Source of the DNA: Cellvibrio sp. pealriver
GTDB taxonomy: Bacteria; Pseudomonadota; Gammaproteobacteria; Pseudomonadales; Cellvibrionaceae
NCBI RefSeq assembly: GCF_001183545.1
Contig: NZ_KQ236688.1
Coordinates: 959,149 to 1,023,148, forward strand
Direction: 5' to 3'
Length of the DNA stretch: 64,000 bases
Shown in pieces: positions 9,270 through 18,102 of the stretch. Both the position numbers and the translations under genes were made by a program. How positions within the stretch are numbered: the stretch's first letter is position 1; every line of letters begins with the position of its first letter. Under the pieces are notes generated by a model. The model ran no database searches, was not told the DNA's origin, and saw nothing but the letters and a program-made list of their open reading frames with translations.

Positions 9270-9896
9270 ATGTTATTTCATCAATCTGCCAAAATCGCAT
9301 TAGCCAGTCTTGTGTTTGCTTTCGCGTCCACATGTGCTGTGGCTGATCCTGTTGTTAATAAAGCTGCTCCGGATTTTTCAGGAAAAGCAGCCGACGGAAC
9401 CACTATCAATCTCGCTGATTTAAAAGGCAAAACAGTGGTGTTGGAATGGACTAATCATGAATGCCCTTATGTTGTTAAGCACTACGACAAAAGTGGAAAT
9501 ATTCCCACCATGCAAAAATCAGCAACCGCCAATGGCGATATTGTATGGCTACAAGTAATTTCATCCGCTCCCGGTAAACAGGGCAATGTAGATGGCGCAA
9601 CAGCAATAAGTTTGAATGAGAAGCGTGGCGCAAAACCAACCAATACCATCCTTGACGCTGAGGGTACTATTGGTAAATTGTACGGTGCCCAAACCAGCCC
9701 GCACTTTTTTATTATCAATGCTGAAGGTACTCTGGTTTACAAAGGCGGTGTAGATAGTATTAAAACCGCTGATCCAGCCGATATTCCCAAAGCAATTCCC
9801 TATGTAAAACAAGCCTTGGAAGCGCTTAGTGCAGGTGAGCCTATCAAACATGCCACCACCGCTCCTTACGGTTGCAGCATTAAATATGCAAGCTAA
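9270..9896 (+). CDS. Periplasmic redoxin / thioredoxin-fold protein
   Basis: A 208-residue secreted protein with a signal peptide cut near CAVADPVV. The redoxin fold opens with NKAAPDFSGKAADGTTINLADLKGKTVVLEW and has a single peroxidatic-type cysteine in NHECPYVVKHY, not a CxxC pair. It later carries TSPHFFIINAEGTLVYKGGVD. ATG 9270 is chosen because AAGGAG lies six bases upstream; the earlier frame start at 9240 has no such site. The neighbour upstream is the DsbD/ScsB-like protein, which could reduce this protein in the periplasm. It may be a peroxiredoxin-like enzyme; its substrate is unknown. Confidence 0.87.
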   Translation: MLFHQSAKIALASLVFAFASTCAVADPVVNKAAPDFSGKAADGTTINLADLKGKTVVLEWTNHECPYVVKHYDKSGNIPTMQKSATANGDIVWLQVISSAPGKQGNVDGATAISLNEKRGAKPTNTILDAEGTIGKLYGAQTSPHFFIINAEGTLVYKGGVDSIKTADPADIPKAIPYVKQALEALSAGEPIKHATTAPYGCSIKYAS

Positions 9897-9923
9897 TCAC
9901 TATGCATTCTATATTGTCACTGT

Positions 9924-9950
9924 AGGCCGCAACTGCGGCCTATTTTTTTT
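9924..9950 (+). terminator. Rho-independent terminator after the redoxin gene
   Basis: An 8-bp stem AGGCCGCA/TGCGGCCT with a two-base apparent loop is followed by ATTTTTTTT. It lies 27 bp after the redoxin stop and closes the thiol-redox pair. Confidence 0.9.
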
Positions 9951-9998
9951 GTTGCCGTAAAAGCTGCCACCACAGATCCCAACACGATTTTACTTTTC

Positions 9999-10027
9999 TT
10001 GACAGTGGTAAATACCCATTTTAAAGA
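9999..10027 (+). promoter_or_regulatory. Probable sigma-70 promoter of nnrS-nsrR
   Basis: A perfect -35 TTGACA at 9999-10004 is followed after 17 bases by TAAAGA at 10022-10027, a weak -10. The -10 overlaps the first NsrR-like operator, which is where a repressor would be expected. Confidence 0.55.
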
Positions 10028-10046
10028 TTTATTTTACATGTATCTT
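10024..10046 (+). promoter_or_regulatory. NsrR-like operator, site 1
   Basis: A 23-bp 11-1-11 dyad with half-sites AAGATTTATTT and the inverse of ACATGTATCTT. Each half starts with AAGAT, as in the known NsrR consensus (AAGATGYATTT). It overlaps the candidate -10 element. Confidence 0.75.
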
Positions 10047-10049
10047 TAA

Positions 10050-10072
10050 AAGATGCAAAATAAATGAATCTT
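10050..10072 (+). promoter_or_regulatory. NsrR-like operator, site 2
   Basis: A second 23-bp dyad with half-sites AAGATGCAAAA and the inverse of AAATGAATCTT. It begins three bases after site 1, so the two centres are 26 bp apart. The gene for the cognate NsrR-like protein lies 1.3 kb downstream in the same transcription unit. Confidence 0.75.
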
Positions 10073-10171
10073 TAGTCTGATATGAATCAAATCATCGTGA
10101 AAGACCATCTTTATGCCTTTAACATCGGGGTAATAGGGTTATATAAATGTTGCGAATGATGAAAATGTTGG

Positions 10172-11371
10172 ATGTCAGTTATTGCCACAGGTACTGAGAG
10201 AAAAATCGTGATCAAAACATTATTTGCTTATCCGTTCCGACTATTTTTTTTACTGGTTGGGCTTTATGGTTTTGCTATTGTGCTTGCTTGGGTGGCATTC
10301 CTATTCGGAGGCTTGGGCCTGCCCGTGGGCTGGTCGCCACTGCATTGGCATAGCCATGAGATGCTTTTTGGGTTTACAACCGCCGCAATTGCGGGATTCA
10401 TTCTCACCGCTATTTGCAATTGGACAGGTGCACCGCCAGTGCAGGGCAAGATGTTGTTGCTGTTGGTTGTTGCTTGGGTATCCGGGCGGATCGCGATGTG
10501 GTTGTCCAGTTATTTACCGCTGCCTTTGGTCGCCGTTTTGGACATGCTGTTTTTATTGGCCTTGGCCGCGCTGGTGTTGCAGATATTGATCCGCCATGGC
10601 AATCGCCGCAATGTGCCGTTGGGCGGGATGATTTTATTGCTTGCGGTGGCCAATCTGCTCATGCATATCGGATTTAACACGGGTGTGACAGCTTGGCTAC
10701 AGCATGGCCAAATGCTGGCGATGGGATTGCTCACGTTAATGATGGTAGTGATCGGTGGTCGTATTATTCCGCTGTTTACCGGCAATTGGTTTCGCAATCA
10801 TGGAGTGCCCGTAACCGTTATTGTGCGTCCGGTGTTGGATCGCGCGGCTATTGTGATAACAGTATTGTTGATTCCGGTGGAATGGATTGCTGCCTCATGG
10901 TTAACCGGCATATTGGCACTGGTGGCGGCAGCGCTCAACGGATGGCGTTTGTGTGGTTGGAAAGGGTGGCATACCTGGCGTGAGCCCTTGGTATGGGTGC
11001 TACACCTTGGCTACACCTGGATCGTAGTTGCGCTCTTGCTTAAAGGGTTAAGCGCATTTGAGTGGGTTGTTCCGGCGAGTTGGCAACATGCACTTGGGGC
11101 CGGTGCGATGGGAACATTAATTTTGGGCGTAATGACCCGTGTTGCCCTTGGGCACACTGGTCGCACCCTTACACTGCCCGAATTAGGATGGCTAATATAC
11201 GCTGGTATTACCCTTGCGGCTGTGTTCCGTGTTGGCGCTGCGCTGGGGTGTTTTGATTATCAATTAGGTGTGATGATCGCAGCAGCTGGTTGGTGTTTTG
11301 CATTCAGTTTATTTGTGATCCTCTACTGGCCTATTTTAAGTCGCCCGAGAGTAGATGGCCGTCCGGGTTAA
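10172..11371 (+). CDS. nnrS: NnrS family membrane protein (nitric-oxide stress)
   Basis: A haem- and copper-containing membrane protein family linked to resistance to nitric oxide. The 399 residues are almost wholly hydrophobic, with about 12 membrane helices. Family hallmarks include FRLFFLLVGLYGFAIVLAW, LHWHSHEMLFGFTTAAIAGFILTA with conserved histidines near residue 60, and GGRIIPLFTGNWFRNHG. The first ATG has a weak ribosome site; a GTG at 10208 follows GAGAG with better spacing and may be the true start. It is followed 27 bp later by the NsrR-like gene and preceded by two NsrR-like operators, which supports a nitric-oxide role. Confidence 0.92.
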   Translation: MSVIATGTERKIVIKTLFAYPFRLFFLLVGLYGFAIVLAWVAFLFGGLGLPVGWSPLHWHSHEMLFGFTTAAIAGFILTAICNWTGAPPVQGKMLLLLVVAWVSGRIAMWLSSYLPLPLVAVLDMLFLLALAALVLQILIRHGNRRNVPLGGMILLLAVANLLMHIGFNTGVTAWLQHGQMLAMGLLTLMMVVIGGRIIPLFTGNWFRNHGVPVTVIVRPVLDRAAIVITVLLIPVEWIAASWLTGILALVAAALNGWRLCGWKGWHTWREPLVWVLHLGYTWIVVALLLKGLSAFEWVVPASWQHALGAGAMGTLILGVMTRVALGHTGRTLTLPELGWLIYAGITLAAVFRVGAALGCFDYQLGVMIAAAGWCFAFSLFVILYWPILSRPRVDGRPG

Positions 11372-11398
11372 TGACAAGTTTACGGGAATAAAAAATAC

Positions 11399-11836
11399 AT
11401 GCGCATTACCAGTTATACCGACTATTCATTGCGCGCACTGATTTACGTTGCGCTTAAAGGTGAAGAAATTTCTACAATCCGCGAAATCGCGGAGCGCTAC
11501 AACATTTCAAAAAGCCATTTAATGAAAGTGGTACAAGAGCTGAACAGTAAAGGTTATTTGCAAGCGGTACGTGGTAAAAATGGCGGTCTGCGTTTAAATG
11601 GTCAGCCTAAAGATATTAATCTTGGTAAATTGGTGCGCGATATTGAAGAAGATTTTGCATTGGTGGAATGCTTTAATGGCGATGGATGTAATCTATCGCC
11701 CGCGTGTCGATTAAAAGGAATATTGCATAAAGCATTGGATGCATTTTTTGTAGTGCTTGATGACTATACTCTGGCCGATTTACTGCCTGCATCGTCCCGT
11801 CGTGAGTTGATCCGTATTTTGGATATTGCGCTGTAG
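11399..11836 (+). CDS. nsrR: Rrf2-family repressor NsrR
   Basis: A 145-residue nitric-oxide-sensing repressor. The N-terminal winged helix reads MRITSYTDYSLRALIYVA to about residue 70. Three cysteines at 91, 97 and 103 have CX5CX5C spacing and fit the ligands of the NsrR iron-sulfur cluster. The stretch HLMKVVQELNSKGYLQAVRGKNGG holds the DNA-reading helix and wing seen in NsrR. It sits directly downstream of nnrS and is likely autoregulated through the operators at 10024-10072. IscR is less likely because the cysteine pattern and the neighbours match NsrR. Confidence 0.93.
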   Translation: MRITSYTDYSLRALIYVALKGEEISTIREIAERYNISKSHLMKVVQELNSKGYLQAVRGKNGGLRLNGQPKDINLGKLVRDIEEDFALVECFNGDGCNLSPACRLKGILHKALDAFFVVLDDYTLADLLPASSRRELIRILDIAL

Positions 11837-11905
11837 AAGTGCCAGTCATGCCGACACTTCTGTTGTGTATCTGATCAAATAATATGTATTCGATCAATTG
11901 TGGCA

Positions 11906-12352
11906 TTACTGTAACGTCAGGCTGCCTTGCATGATGGCGTTATGGCCGGGGTAAGAGCAAAAGAAAGTATAGGGTACGCCTGCACTGAGTTTACTGACGG
12001 GAAAGATCACTGATGTTGTTTCTCCTCCACCAATCAGCGGAGTTGATGCAATTACCCGTGCATCTCCTGGTTTTAAATAGTTGTTATCCAGTCCTGCGGC
12101 CATACCTTCGGAAGCGATCGCTTGTTTATCGTCGGTTTTGCTCAAAACCCAATTATGTCCCATCACATTTTTAGGCAATTTACCTGCGTGAGTTAAGGTG
12201 ACGGTAAATTCTTTGCAGCTTGCATTCACTGTGATTGCTTTAGTGTCATATTGCATTGCATCTGTTGAGGTGATGGCCACGCTGCATTCATTTGCCATTG
12301 CTCCACTGGCAATCGTGGAAAGTAAAAATACTAAGAGCGATTTTGATTTCAT
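11906..12352 (-). CDS. Azurin (blue copper protein)
   Basis: A small periplasmic type-1 copper electron carrier. The 148-residue precursor has a signal peptide cut after AMA, then [22 protein letters not shown]. Copper ligands are visible: histidine in [13 protein letters not shown], and cysteine, histidine and methionine in [14 protein letters not shown]. Cysteines at the start and in NASCKEF form the usual disulfide. It is transcribed towards nsrR, with 69 bp between the two stops. Azurin feeds electrons to nitrite reductase or peroxidases in other bacteria; no such partner is in the window. Confidence 0.97.
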   Translation of the reverse strand: MKSKSLLVFLLSTIASGAMANECSVAITSTDAMQYDTKAITVNASCKEFTVTLTHAGKLPKNVMGHNWVLSKTDDKQAIASEGMAAGLDNNYLKPGDARVIASTPLIGGGETTSVIFPVSKLSAGVPYTFFCSYPGHNAIMQGSLTLQ

Positions 12353-12480
12353 TGGATAGTCTCCGGTCGGTTTATATAAAATTTATATCCATGCAGCAGT
12401 ATTTGTGTGCATGAATATTTCTCATCAATAATCAATAAAAAAATCAGTAAATCAATCAATAAATTACTCAATAGCACGAA

Positions 12481-12702
12481 CTAATTGACGGGTTTCCCTA
12501 ATTGCTTCAACGCATTAAGGCGGATGATGTAACTGATTTTGAAAAATGTGGGAAAAATAATCAGGCCAACGTGCAAGATTGCTTGGGTGGGAATGGTGAG
12601 TATGAGGTTTGATCCGTAAGTAACGTATACAATCAATAATGATAGGCTCAGAGTGGCGGCCATTGTGCAGTGTGCATAGTTCAACATCGCTTTTGGATTC
12701 AT
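12481..12702 (-). CDS. Small membrane protein of unknown function
   Basis: A 73-residue protein with two hydrophobic segments, roughly residues 13-32 (MAATLSLSLLIVYVTYGSN) and 38-58 (TQAILHVGLIIFPTFFKISY), and a basic tail. It begins MNPKAMLNYAHC, with AGAGG seven bases upstream of the ATG. It lies 128 bp upstream of azurin in the same direction, so they may be co-transcribed. I do not recognise a named family. Confidence 0.7.
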   Translation of the reverse strand: MNPKAMLNYAHCTMAATLSLSLLIVYVTYGSNLILTIPTQAILHVGLIIFPTFFKISYIIRLNALKQLGKPVN

Positions 12703-12745
12703 AAACTAACCTCTTGTTGTCATACCTTTTCGATCATATTAATTT

Positions 12746-13732
12746 CTAAAGACGATCCAAATACTGATTTGCTTGCCGCATAAAATCATCAATTACTGTT
12801 GCGGCTGATTTGATTTTCCTGACATTTGCGCAGCCTTGGCCTGCGTAAAGCGCCATAGAGGCGAGATCGCCTGTTGCGCCTTTAAGCGGTGAATCAGTAG
12901 AGAATGGATAAATTGCTGCACCATCCTGTTCGCCAATAGCGCGATCAGGAAAATGTTTGTAATCGTGGTAAGGATTTTCAGTGATGGCATTTTTTAGCAC
13001 GCGGACTGCAGCTTTGATGGGCCAATTACGATGAAAGTCATAACAGAGCAGGGTGTCGGCCGCTTTTGCGCGGATAATTTTTTCTTTGTGAAAATCATGC
13101 GCGTTGGATTCTTCGGTGGCTAAAAAAAGTGTGCCACAACTTACGCCCTGTGCACCTAAAGCGAGTGCCGCTACAAGGCCTTTTCCTGTGGTGATTCCGC
13201 CCGATGCAACAACAGGCACAGGGCTCAGTGCGCTTATTTCCGGCAATAAGCCAAACAGTGAAGTATCGCCACGCACATGGCCGCCCGCTTCAACGCCCTG
13301 CGCAATTAAAACACTGGCGCCAGCTTCAAGTGCTAATTCGGCATCTTTTTTACTACCCACCTGATGTATTACCGTTATGCCGTTATCAATACAGCGACGG
13401 ACGATGTCTTTATTAACATCCCAAAAAAATACGAGGTAACGTACGCCCAGACTTATGCATTCGGTAATTTGGCGATCCAATAATTCTGTAGGTGTAGCGG
13501 CGGGAATCAAATTGATCGCGAAGTGTTTTTTGCTAAGTGAACGATAGCGGTGAACTTCTTCGCGGATAAATTCCGGCTGTTCGCGCACCATTCCCAAACA
13601 GCCAAATCCACCAGCATTGCTCACAGCAGCTGCTAGTTTATGCCGTGCGACGCCTCCCATGCCTGCGCAGAGGATAGGGTATTTGCAGCCTAATAAATCG
13701 GTGAGTGGTGTATATAAAGCGGGGTGATACAT
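12746..13732 (-). CDS. Nitronate monooxygenase-like FMN oxidoreductase
   Basis: A 328-residue TIM-barrel flavoenzyme of the 2-nitropropane dioxygenase / NAD(P)H-dependent flavin oxidoreductase family. Motifs in order are YPILCAGMGGVARHKLAAAVSNAGGFGCLG at the N-terminus, the cofactor region EAGASVLIAQGVEAGGHVRG and PVVASGGITTGKGLVAALALGAQGVSCGTLFLATEES for the FMN phosphate site. The catalytic-type histidine is in EAGGHVRG. It is divergent from the LysR gene, which likely regulates it. Its substrate cannot be told from the sequence; class II nitronate monooxygenase and enoyl reductase (FabK-like) are both possible. Confidence 0.85.
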   Translation of the reverse strand: MYHPALYTPLTDLLGCKYPILCAGMGGVARHKLAAAVSNAGGFGCLGMVREQPEFIREEVHRYRSLSKKHFAINLIPAATPTELLDRQITECISLGVRYLVFFWDVNKDIVRRCIDNGITVIHQVGSKKDAELALEAGASVLIAQGVEAGGHVRGDTSLFGLLPEISALSPVPVVASGGITTGKGLVAALALGAQGVSCGTLFLATEESNAHDFHKEKIIRAKAADTLLCYDFHRNWPIKAAVRVLKNAITENPYHDYKHFPDRAIGEQDGAAIYPFSTDSPLKGATGDLASMALYAGQGCANVRKIKSAATVIDDFMRQANQYLDRL

Positions 13733-13839
13733 AGGTGTCAGATAGTTTCTATGGCATTGGTTTTATCTTATTGGCTATCAACAACATTGAATAATGAATT
13801 TAAATGCACTTTAATATCAAAAAAATTGGTATTAAATCG

Positions 13840-14679
13840 ATGGATATTGAACTAGCAAAAACATTTCTGGATATCGCGCGTTCCGGTAGCTTTATTGCAA
13901 CGGCGGAGCGGCTGCATGTCACCCAAACAACGGTGACGGCGCGCATTAAAAATTTGGAGGCGCAACTTGGTTGCCAATTATTTGTGCGTAACCGCGCTGG
14001 CGCATCCCTTACACCGGAAGGCGAGCGTTTTGTCAGTTACGCGATGCAGATTGTCCAGTTGTGGGGAAAAGCAAAGTTTGATGTGCCCTTACCAGAGGCC
14101 AAAACTGAATCCATTTCCGTTGGTGGGGAGTTGGCTTTGTGGAATCCGCTGCTGCTGAATTGGATATCCGATTTGCGTTCCAGTTACGGTGCTCTGGCTA
14201 TTCAAGTCGAGACGGGTGAAGCCAGTTCGCTAATTAGTCGTGTCAGTCACGGTGTGCTGGATGTTGCGTTGGTGTACCGCCCTGAATATCTACCGGGACT
14301 AAAAATCGAATTATTATTGGAAGAAAAGTTAGTGATGGTGTCAGCCGCCATACCTGAACCTTATATTTACGTTGATTGGGGGCCTGTATATGAGCAGCAA
14401 CACGATTCTGCATTCCCTGGCAAACGCCGCGCAGAACTGTCGATTGATTTTGGTTTGTTAGCGCTAGAGTATTTATTGCAGCGTTCCGGTACGGGCTATT
14501 TTCGTGCGCGAGTGGTGCAGCGTTACATTGAAGAAGATAAGTTGTTTTTGGTCCCCAACGCCCCTGAATTTATTTACCCAATTTATGCAATCTATCGCGA
14601 TAGCGATACATCCGAAACAGTTCATAAAGCGATTGAAAACTTGCGTGCGATTTCCCGGCAAAAAATTGTATGGCGATAA
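13840..14679 (+). CDS. LysR-family transcriptional regulator
   Basis: A 279-residue regulator starting MDIELAKTFLDIARSGSF, with the helix-turn-helix AERLHVTQTTVTARIKNLEAQLGCQLFVRN and the substrate-binding domain from about residue 90. I use ATG 13840 because LysR proteins begin right at this motif; the in-frame ATG at 13804 would add 12 unusual residues. It is divergent from the nitronate monooxygenase-like gene, with 107 bp between starts, the normal arrangement for a LysR regulator and its target. The effector is unknown. Confidence 0.9.
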   Translation: MDIELAKTFLDIARSGSFIATAERLHVTQTTVTARIKNLEAQLGCQLFVRNRAGASLTPEGERFVSYAMQIVQLWGKAKFDVPLPEAKTESISVGGELALWNPLLLNWISDLRSSYGALAIQVETGEASSLISRVSHGVLDVALVYRPEYLPGLKIELLLEEKLVMVSAAIPEPYIYVDWGPVYEQQHDSAFPGKRRAELSIDFGLLALEYLLQRSGTGYFRARVVQRYIEEDKLFLVPNAPEFIYPIYAIYRDSDTSETVHKAIENLRAISRQKIVWR

Positions 14680-14880
14680 CAGTTCTAAATCACATTACAT
14701 AAGTACCAATTTTCAGCTCACACTCCATTGCATCATTGCGGTGCGGTTTTCTGTAAAAGTTGCACTGAACAAATCAGTATGCGCACCATAGAGCAGAGAT
14801 AATCCCCTGAAAATGGGAGGAAATGTTTATTTTTAGCAGATTGATTTATAACGCCATGGTGTTCTTATATTGAATTTTCG

Positions 14881-14896
14881 TGGCATATTTTTTGCC
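14881..14896 (+). promoter_or_regulatory. Sigma-54-type promoter of the PEP-CTERM gene
   Basis: TGGCAT at 14881-14886, then five bases, then TTGCC at 14892-14896. The key GG and GC pairs are ten bases apart, as required for sigma-54 -24/-12 elements. It lies 72 bp before the start codon, so a message would start near 14906. No other gene is recognised in 14680-14967. Confidence 0.65.
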
Positions 14897-14967
14897 GTCC
14901 ATGTTAATGCTAGTGATCGTCATCTCATGCCTTACATTCATTTTGTCTCATTACATGGAGATTGGTT

Positions 14968-15549
14968 ATGTCAAAACATTTGAGTGTTGTTTCCGCTGCT
15001 TTATGTTCGTGTTTGGCTTTATCTGCGCAAGCAGGCCCCATCCCGTACCCCGACGTTGGTTTTGAAGCGACTGAAAATTCGTTTGTCGCTGCTTCGGATG
15101 GTGATATTACGGCGTATTTTTTTGCCACCAGTGCAAGTTATGTCAGCAGGATTGGTTTGTGGATTAATGGAATATCAACGGGTATTTATGGGCTGCAAAA
15201 CGATACCTCGGTTTACGGTGATTCTCTTGTGTTGGGCACTGCAAATGCAGGCGATGCCTTGATGTTTGAATTGCAGGTATTAAGCACCAGCTCGTCTTGG
15301 TATTCAGTTGCCTGGTTTAATTCCGATTCAAAAAATCACGCCTATGCCACTGATTTTGGCGGCGATAGTTTGATTCCTGTGGGAACCTATGTTGGTTTTG
15401 AGGATTTACCAAAGCTGGGTGATTTTGATTACAACGATCATCAATTTGTGTTTACGAATATCGGCACAAGTGTTCCTGAGCCTTGGTCAATTGCGTTGTT
15501 TGGTTTGGGTATTGCTGCGCTTGGTTTTGCACGTAAGCGAGCCCGTTAG
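14968..15549 (+). CDS. PEP-CTERM sorting-domain protein
   Basis: An exported protein of 193 residues. It has a signal peptide (to SAQA), a secreted domain with GFEDLPKLGDFDYNDHQFVF, similar to the acidic DUF4114-like motif, and a C-terminal PEP-CTERM tail: VPEP, a hydrophobic helix SIALFGLGIAALGF and basic ARKRAR. Exosortase cleaves such tails in exopolysaccharide-producing bacteria. ATG 14968 follows GGAG by seven bases. No exosortase gene is in the window, so the processing enzyme must lie elsewhere. The sigma-54-type promoter upstream fits known control of PEP-CTERM genes by PrsK/PrsR. Confidence 0.9.
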   Translation: MSKHLSVVSAALCSCLALSAQAGPIPYPDVGFEATENSFVAASDGDITAYFFATSASYVSRIGLWINGISTGIYGLQNDTSVYGDSLVLGTANAGDALMFELQVLSTSSSWYSVAWFNSDSKNHAYATDFGGDSLIPVGTYVGFEDLPKLGDFDYNDHQFVFTNIGTSVPEPWSIALFGLGIAALGFARKRAR

Positions 15550-15580
15550 TAGAAATCATTTTCGGGTCGGTAAGGCAAAT

Positions 15581-15608
15581 AAAAAGCCCCTGAAAAAAGG
15601 GGCTTTTT
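15581..15608. terminator. Bidirectional terminator between PEP-CTERM gene and GH2 gene
   Basis: The stem AAAAAGCCCCT/AGGGGCTTTTT has A and T tracts on both sides, so it can stop transcription from both convergent genes. Confidence 0.9.
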
Positions 15609-15663
15609 ATGTTTACGTTAGGCTTTGTAAAAAACGTTATAAAACCTGTTGGGTTTGAGCATG

Positions 15664-18066
15664 TTATCGCGCAATGTCCAAACTTGCTGCAGGTAAGTTG
15701 TCGGATGTTGCGGTCAGTTTAATGCCTGCTAATGAATCACCAATTTCAATCAGCGCACTGGCGATACCATTGCTGGTGACTACTTCTGCAGGGCTTATCA
15801 AGGTTGCGCTGCCAGTGAGCGAGAAATTGACCGGTACGTTATTACTGCGCAGTGGATCTCCATCGCTATCCACTAGTTGCGCATACACAAACACCACATC
15901 TTTCACACCGGCTTGCGGCGCTTTGCCACTGGTATCCACTGACATGCGCAAGCGCGCAGCTTCACCTGGGGTAACGACCTTGTATTCAGCAGCGGCTTTG
16001 CCATCGATATAACCAATCGCTTTGAGCTCACCTGCGGCAAATTTATCTACCTTGAAAGTAAACGGCGGATGCTTGAGATTTTTGCTGTTGTTGTTTTGGT
16101 CTGGTGTTTGTTTGGCGATAATTTTTCCGTTGAGGATTAATTCCACTTCATCGGTGTTGCTGAATACGCGCACATCCAGTGATGAATGCTCGTTCCATTC
16201 GCTCGCGATAAATACCATAGGGCCAGAGGCAAATTTGTCGGAGACTTCATTGGCATCGCGCTGGCTTTGATAAAAGTAGTAGCTGTATTTTGGCAAGCGG
16301 TCGATACTCATAATGCCCGAGCTTTCCAGATCTGGTGCATAACCGCGGTTGTAATCAAACATCACCCAATAGCCATCGGCAAAAGCGGGCGTATTAAAAT
16401 TATCGTTGTGCGCTTCCTGAATATTGGATGCTTGTTGCAACAAACGCTTTTCACCGTCGCTCAATAATTGGCGGCTACTTCTGTCTGCCTGTAATAAATC
16501 GGCCCACGCGGTTTGGTTCAAACCTGCATTCATCGCATAGTATTCCCAATCGCCATATTCACTGACGATATAAGGTTTATTCGGCTCTTGGTAATGCTCC
16601 AGGCGATGCTGGCGCGCCTGTAAATAAATATCGTAACCGTATTCCTGCCAACCGGCAGACATTGATCCCGGATATTCTTCGTGAACAATGTTGGTTAATG
16701 AATCGATAAAAGGTTCTGTCATCCAGGATTCGTTGAGTGAACACTCCCATGCCATGACCGATGCATGGTTGCGGTCGCGGCGGATCAGGTCGCGGCAGGT
16801 TTGTTGGATCTGTGCCTGAAATGCAGGGTCTTCAGAAAAATATTGCCAACCTAAAATAGAATCCAGCAATACCAGTCCCAATTCATCGGCTGCAGCCATA
16901 AAGGCAGGGGAGTGCGGGTAGTGCGATAGACGCACATAATCAAAGCCTGCCGATTTTATTTTCACCGCATCGCGGTAATCGGCTGCATCAGAGGTTGCAT
17001 AACCTACATAAGGATATTCCTGATGGCGGTTCACGCCGCGCAAAAATGTTTTTTCACCGTTAATCAATAATTGACCTTCAACCCATTTGAATTCACGGAT
17101 ACCGATGCGTGTGGTTTTTTCATCCACCAGTGAATCGCCTTCATAAACGCGCGTCACTAATTGATATAGGTTGGGAGTTTTGGGTGACCACAGACGCGGT
17201 TGTGTTACCGGTAATTCAATAATATTTTCCTGATCGGATTTTCCGGTAATAGAAAGCAGTGGGCTGGTTTGATCTGCGACTACTTTTTCGCCATCCATCA
17301 AGCGCTGTACTACACGGAATTTTTTAGGGTCATAGTGAGCGTTATAAACGTGAGTCTGAATTCTCACCATCGCTTGTTCTTTGCTGACTTGCGGATAGGT
17401 AACAAAAATACCACCGCTGGCTTTTTTACCGGCGGCGACCGCATCGGTGATATGCAAATCGTTATTGATCTGCAATTGTACCGAGCGATAAATTCCGCCG
17501 TAGGTATTGAAGTCCAGATCTTTTAATGGCTTTGGCCCGGTAATGGGGTTATCGCGGTTATCCAGTCTTACCATCAACTCGTTTGGAGAATCCCATTTTA
17601 ATTTTTCGGTGAGATTGACCGTAAAAGGTAAATAGCCGCCAACATGGGTGGTGAGTTTTTCACCGTTAAGCCATACCTCGGCAACATTCATTGCCGCTTC
17701 AAATTTCAGTGCGATTTGTTTTTCTTTCCAGGCGGCTTCCGGCGTGATGACTTTTTTGTACCAGGCATCGCCCTGGAATTGTTCATTCACAACAAGCGGT
17801 TCAATTTTAGGTGTGTGAGGAATTTGTATGGTTTGCCAATCTTGATGTTGTTGGGCGGTGGCTAAATCCAATGCGTTTTCACTGCGGAAAAATTGCCAGC
17901 CGGTATTGTAAGGTTGGTCATTGGCTGCAATCGCTGCAAGGCGAGGATCGGGTGTGGGGGAACAGGCTGTTATGAATCCGCACAGTGCCAAACCCATTAA
18001 CCCGGTTCGCAGACGATGGAGCGGAGGCAGGTTTTTCCCCAATAATTTTTTTAGTATGTTGTTCAT
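15664..18066 (-). CDS. Glycoside hydrolase family 2 lipoprotein (beta-galactosidase-like)
   Basis: An 800-residue enzyme, probably a beta-galactosidase releasing galactose from galactan oligomers. The N-terminus has a lipoprotein signal ending GFITAC (cysteine near residue 35), so it is membrane-anchored. GH2 order: jelly-roll sugar-binding domain (about 60-220), immunoglobulin-like domain (220-320), TIM barrel with acid/base glutamate in ECSLNESW and nucleophile glutamate in IVSEYGDW, then C-terminal beta domains including a bacterial Ig-like fold. It lies 36 bp after the GH53 gene and is likely co-transcribed. Beta-glucuronidase or mannosidase activity cannot be ruled out by sequence alone. 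Confidence 0.88.
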   Translation of the reverse strand: MNNILKKLLGKNLPPLHRLRTGLMGLALCGFITACSPTPDPRLAAIAANDQPYNTGWQFFRSENALDLATAQQHQDWQTIQIPHTPKIEPLVVNEQFQGDAWYKKVITPEAAWKEKQIALKFEAAMNVAEVWLNGEKLTTHVGGYLPFTVNLTEKLKWDSPNELMVRLDNRDNPITGPKPLKDLDFNTYGGIYRSVQLQINNDLHITDAVAAGKKASGGIFVTYPQVSKEQAMVRIQTHVYNAHYDPKKFRVVQRLMDGEKVVADQTSPLLSITGKSDQENIIELPVTQPRLWSPKTPNLYQLVTRVYEGDSLVDEKTTRIGIREFKWVEGQLLINGEKTFLRGVNRHQEYPYVGYATSDAADYRDAVKIKSAGFDYVRLSHYPHSPAFMAAADELGLVLLDSILGWQYFSEDPAFQAQIQQTCRDLIRRDRNHASVMAWECSLNESWMTEPFIDSLTNIVHEEYPGSMSAGWQEYGYDIYLQARQHRLEHYQEPNKPYIVSEYGDWEYYAMNAGLNQTAWADLLQADRSSRQLLSDGEKRLLQQASNIQEAHNDNFNTPAFADGYWVMFDYNRGYAPDLESSGIMSIDRLPKYSYYFYQSQRDANEVSDKFASGPMVFIASEWNEHSSLDVRVFSNTDEVELILNGKIIAKQTPDQNNNSKNLKHPPFTFKVDKFAAGELKAIGYIDGKAAAEYKVVTPGEAARLRMSVDTSGKAPQAGVKDVVFVYAQLVDSDGDPLRSNNVPVNFSLTGSATLISPAEVVTSNGIASALIEIGDSLAGIKLTATSDNLPAASLDIAR

Positions 18067-18102
18067 ATGGCTCTCACTTGTCGATCTTGGTATGTGTGTC
18101 TT

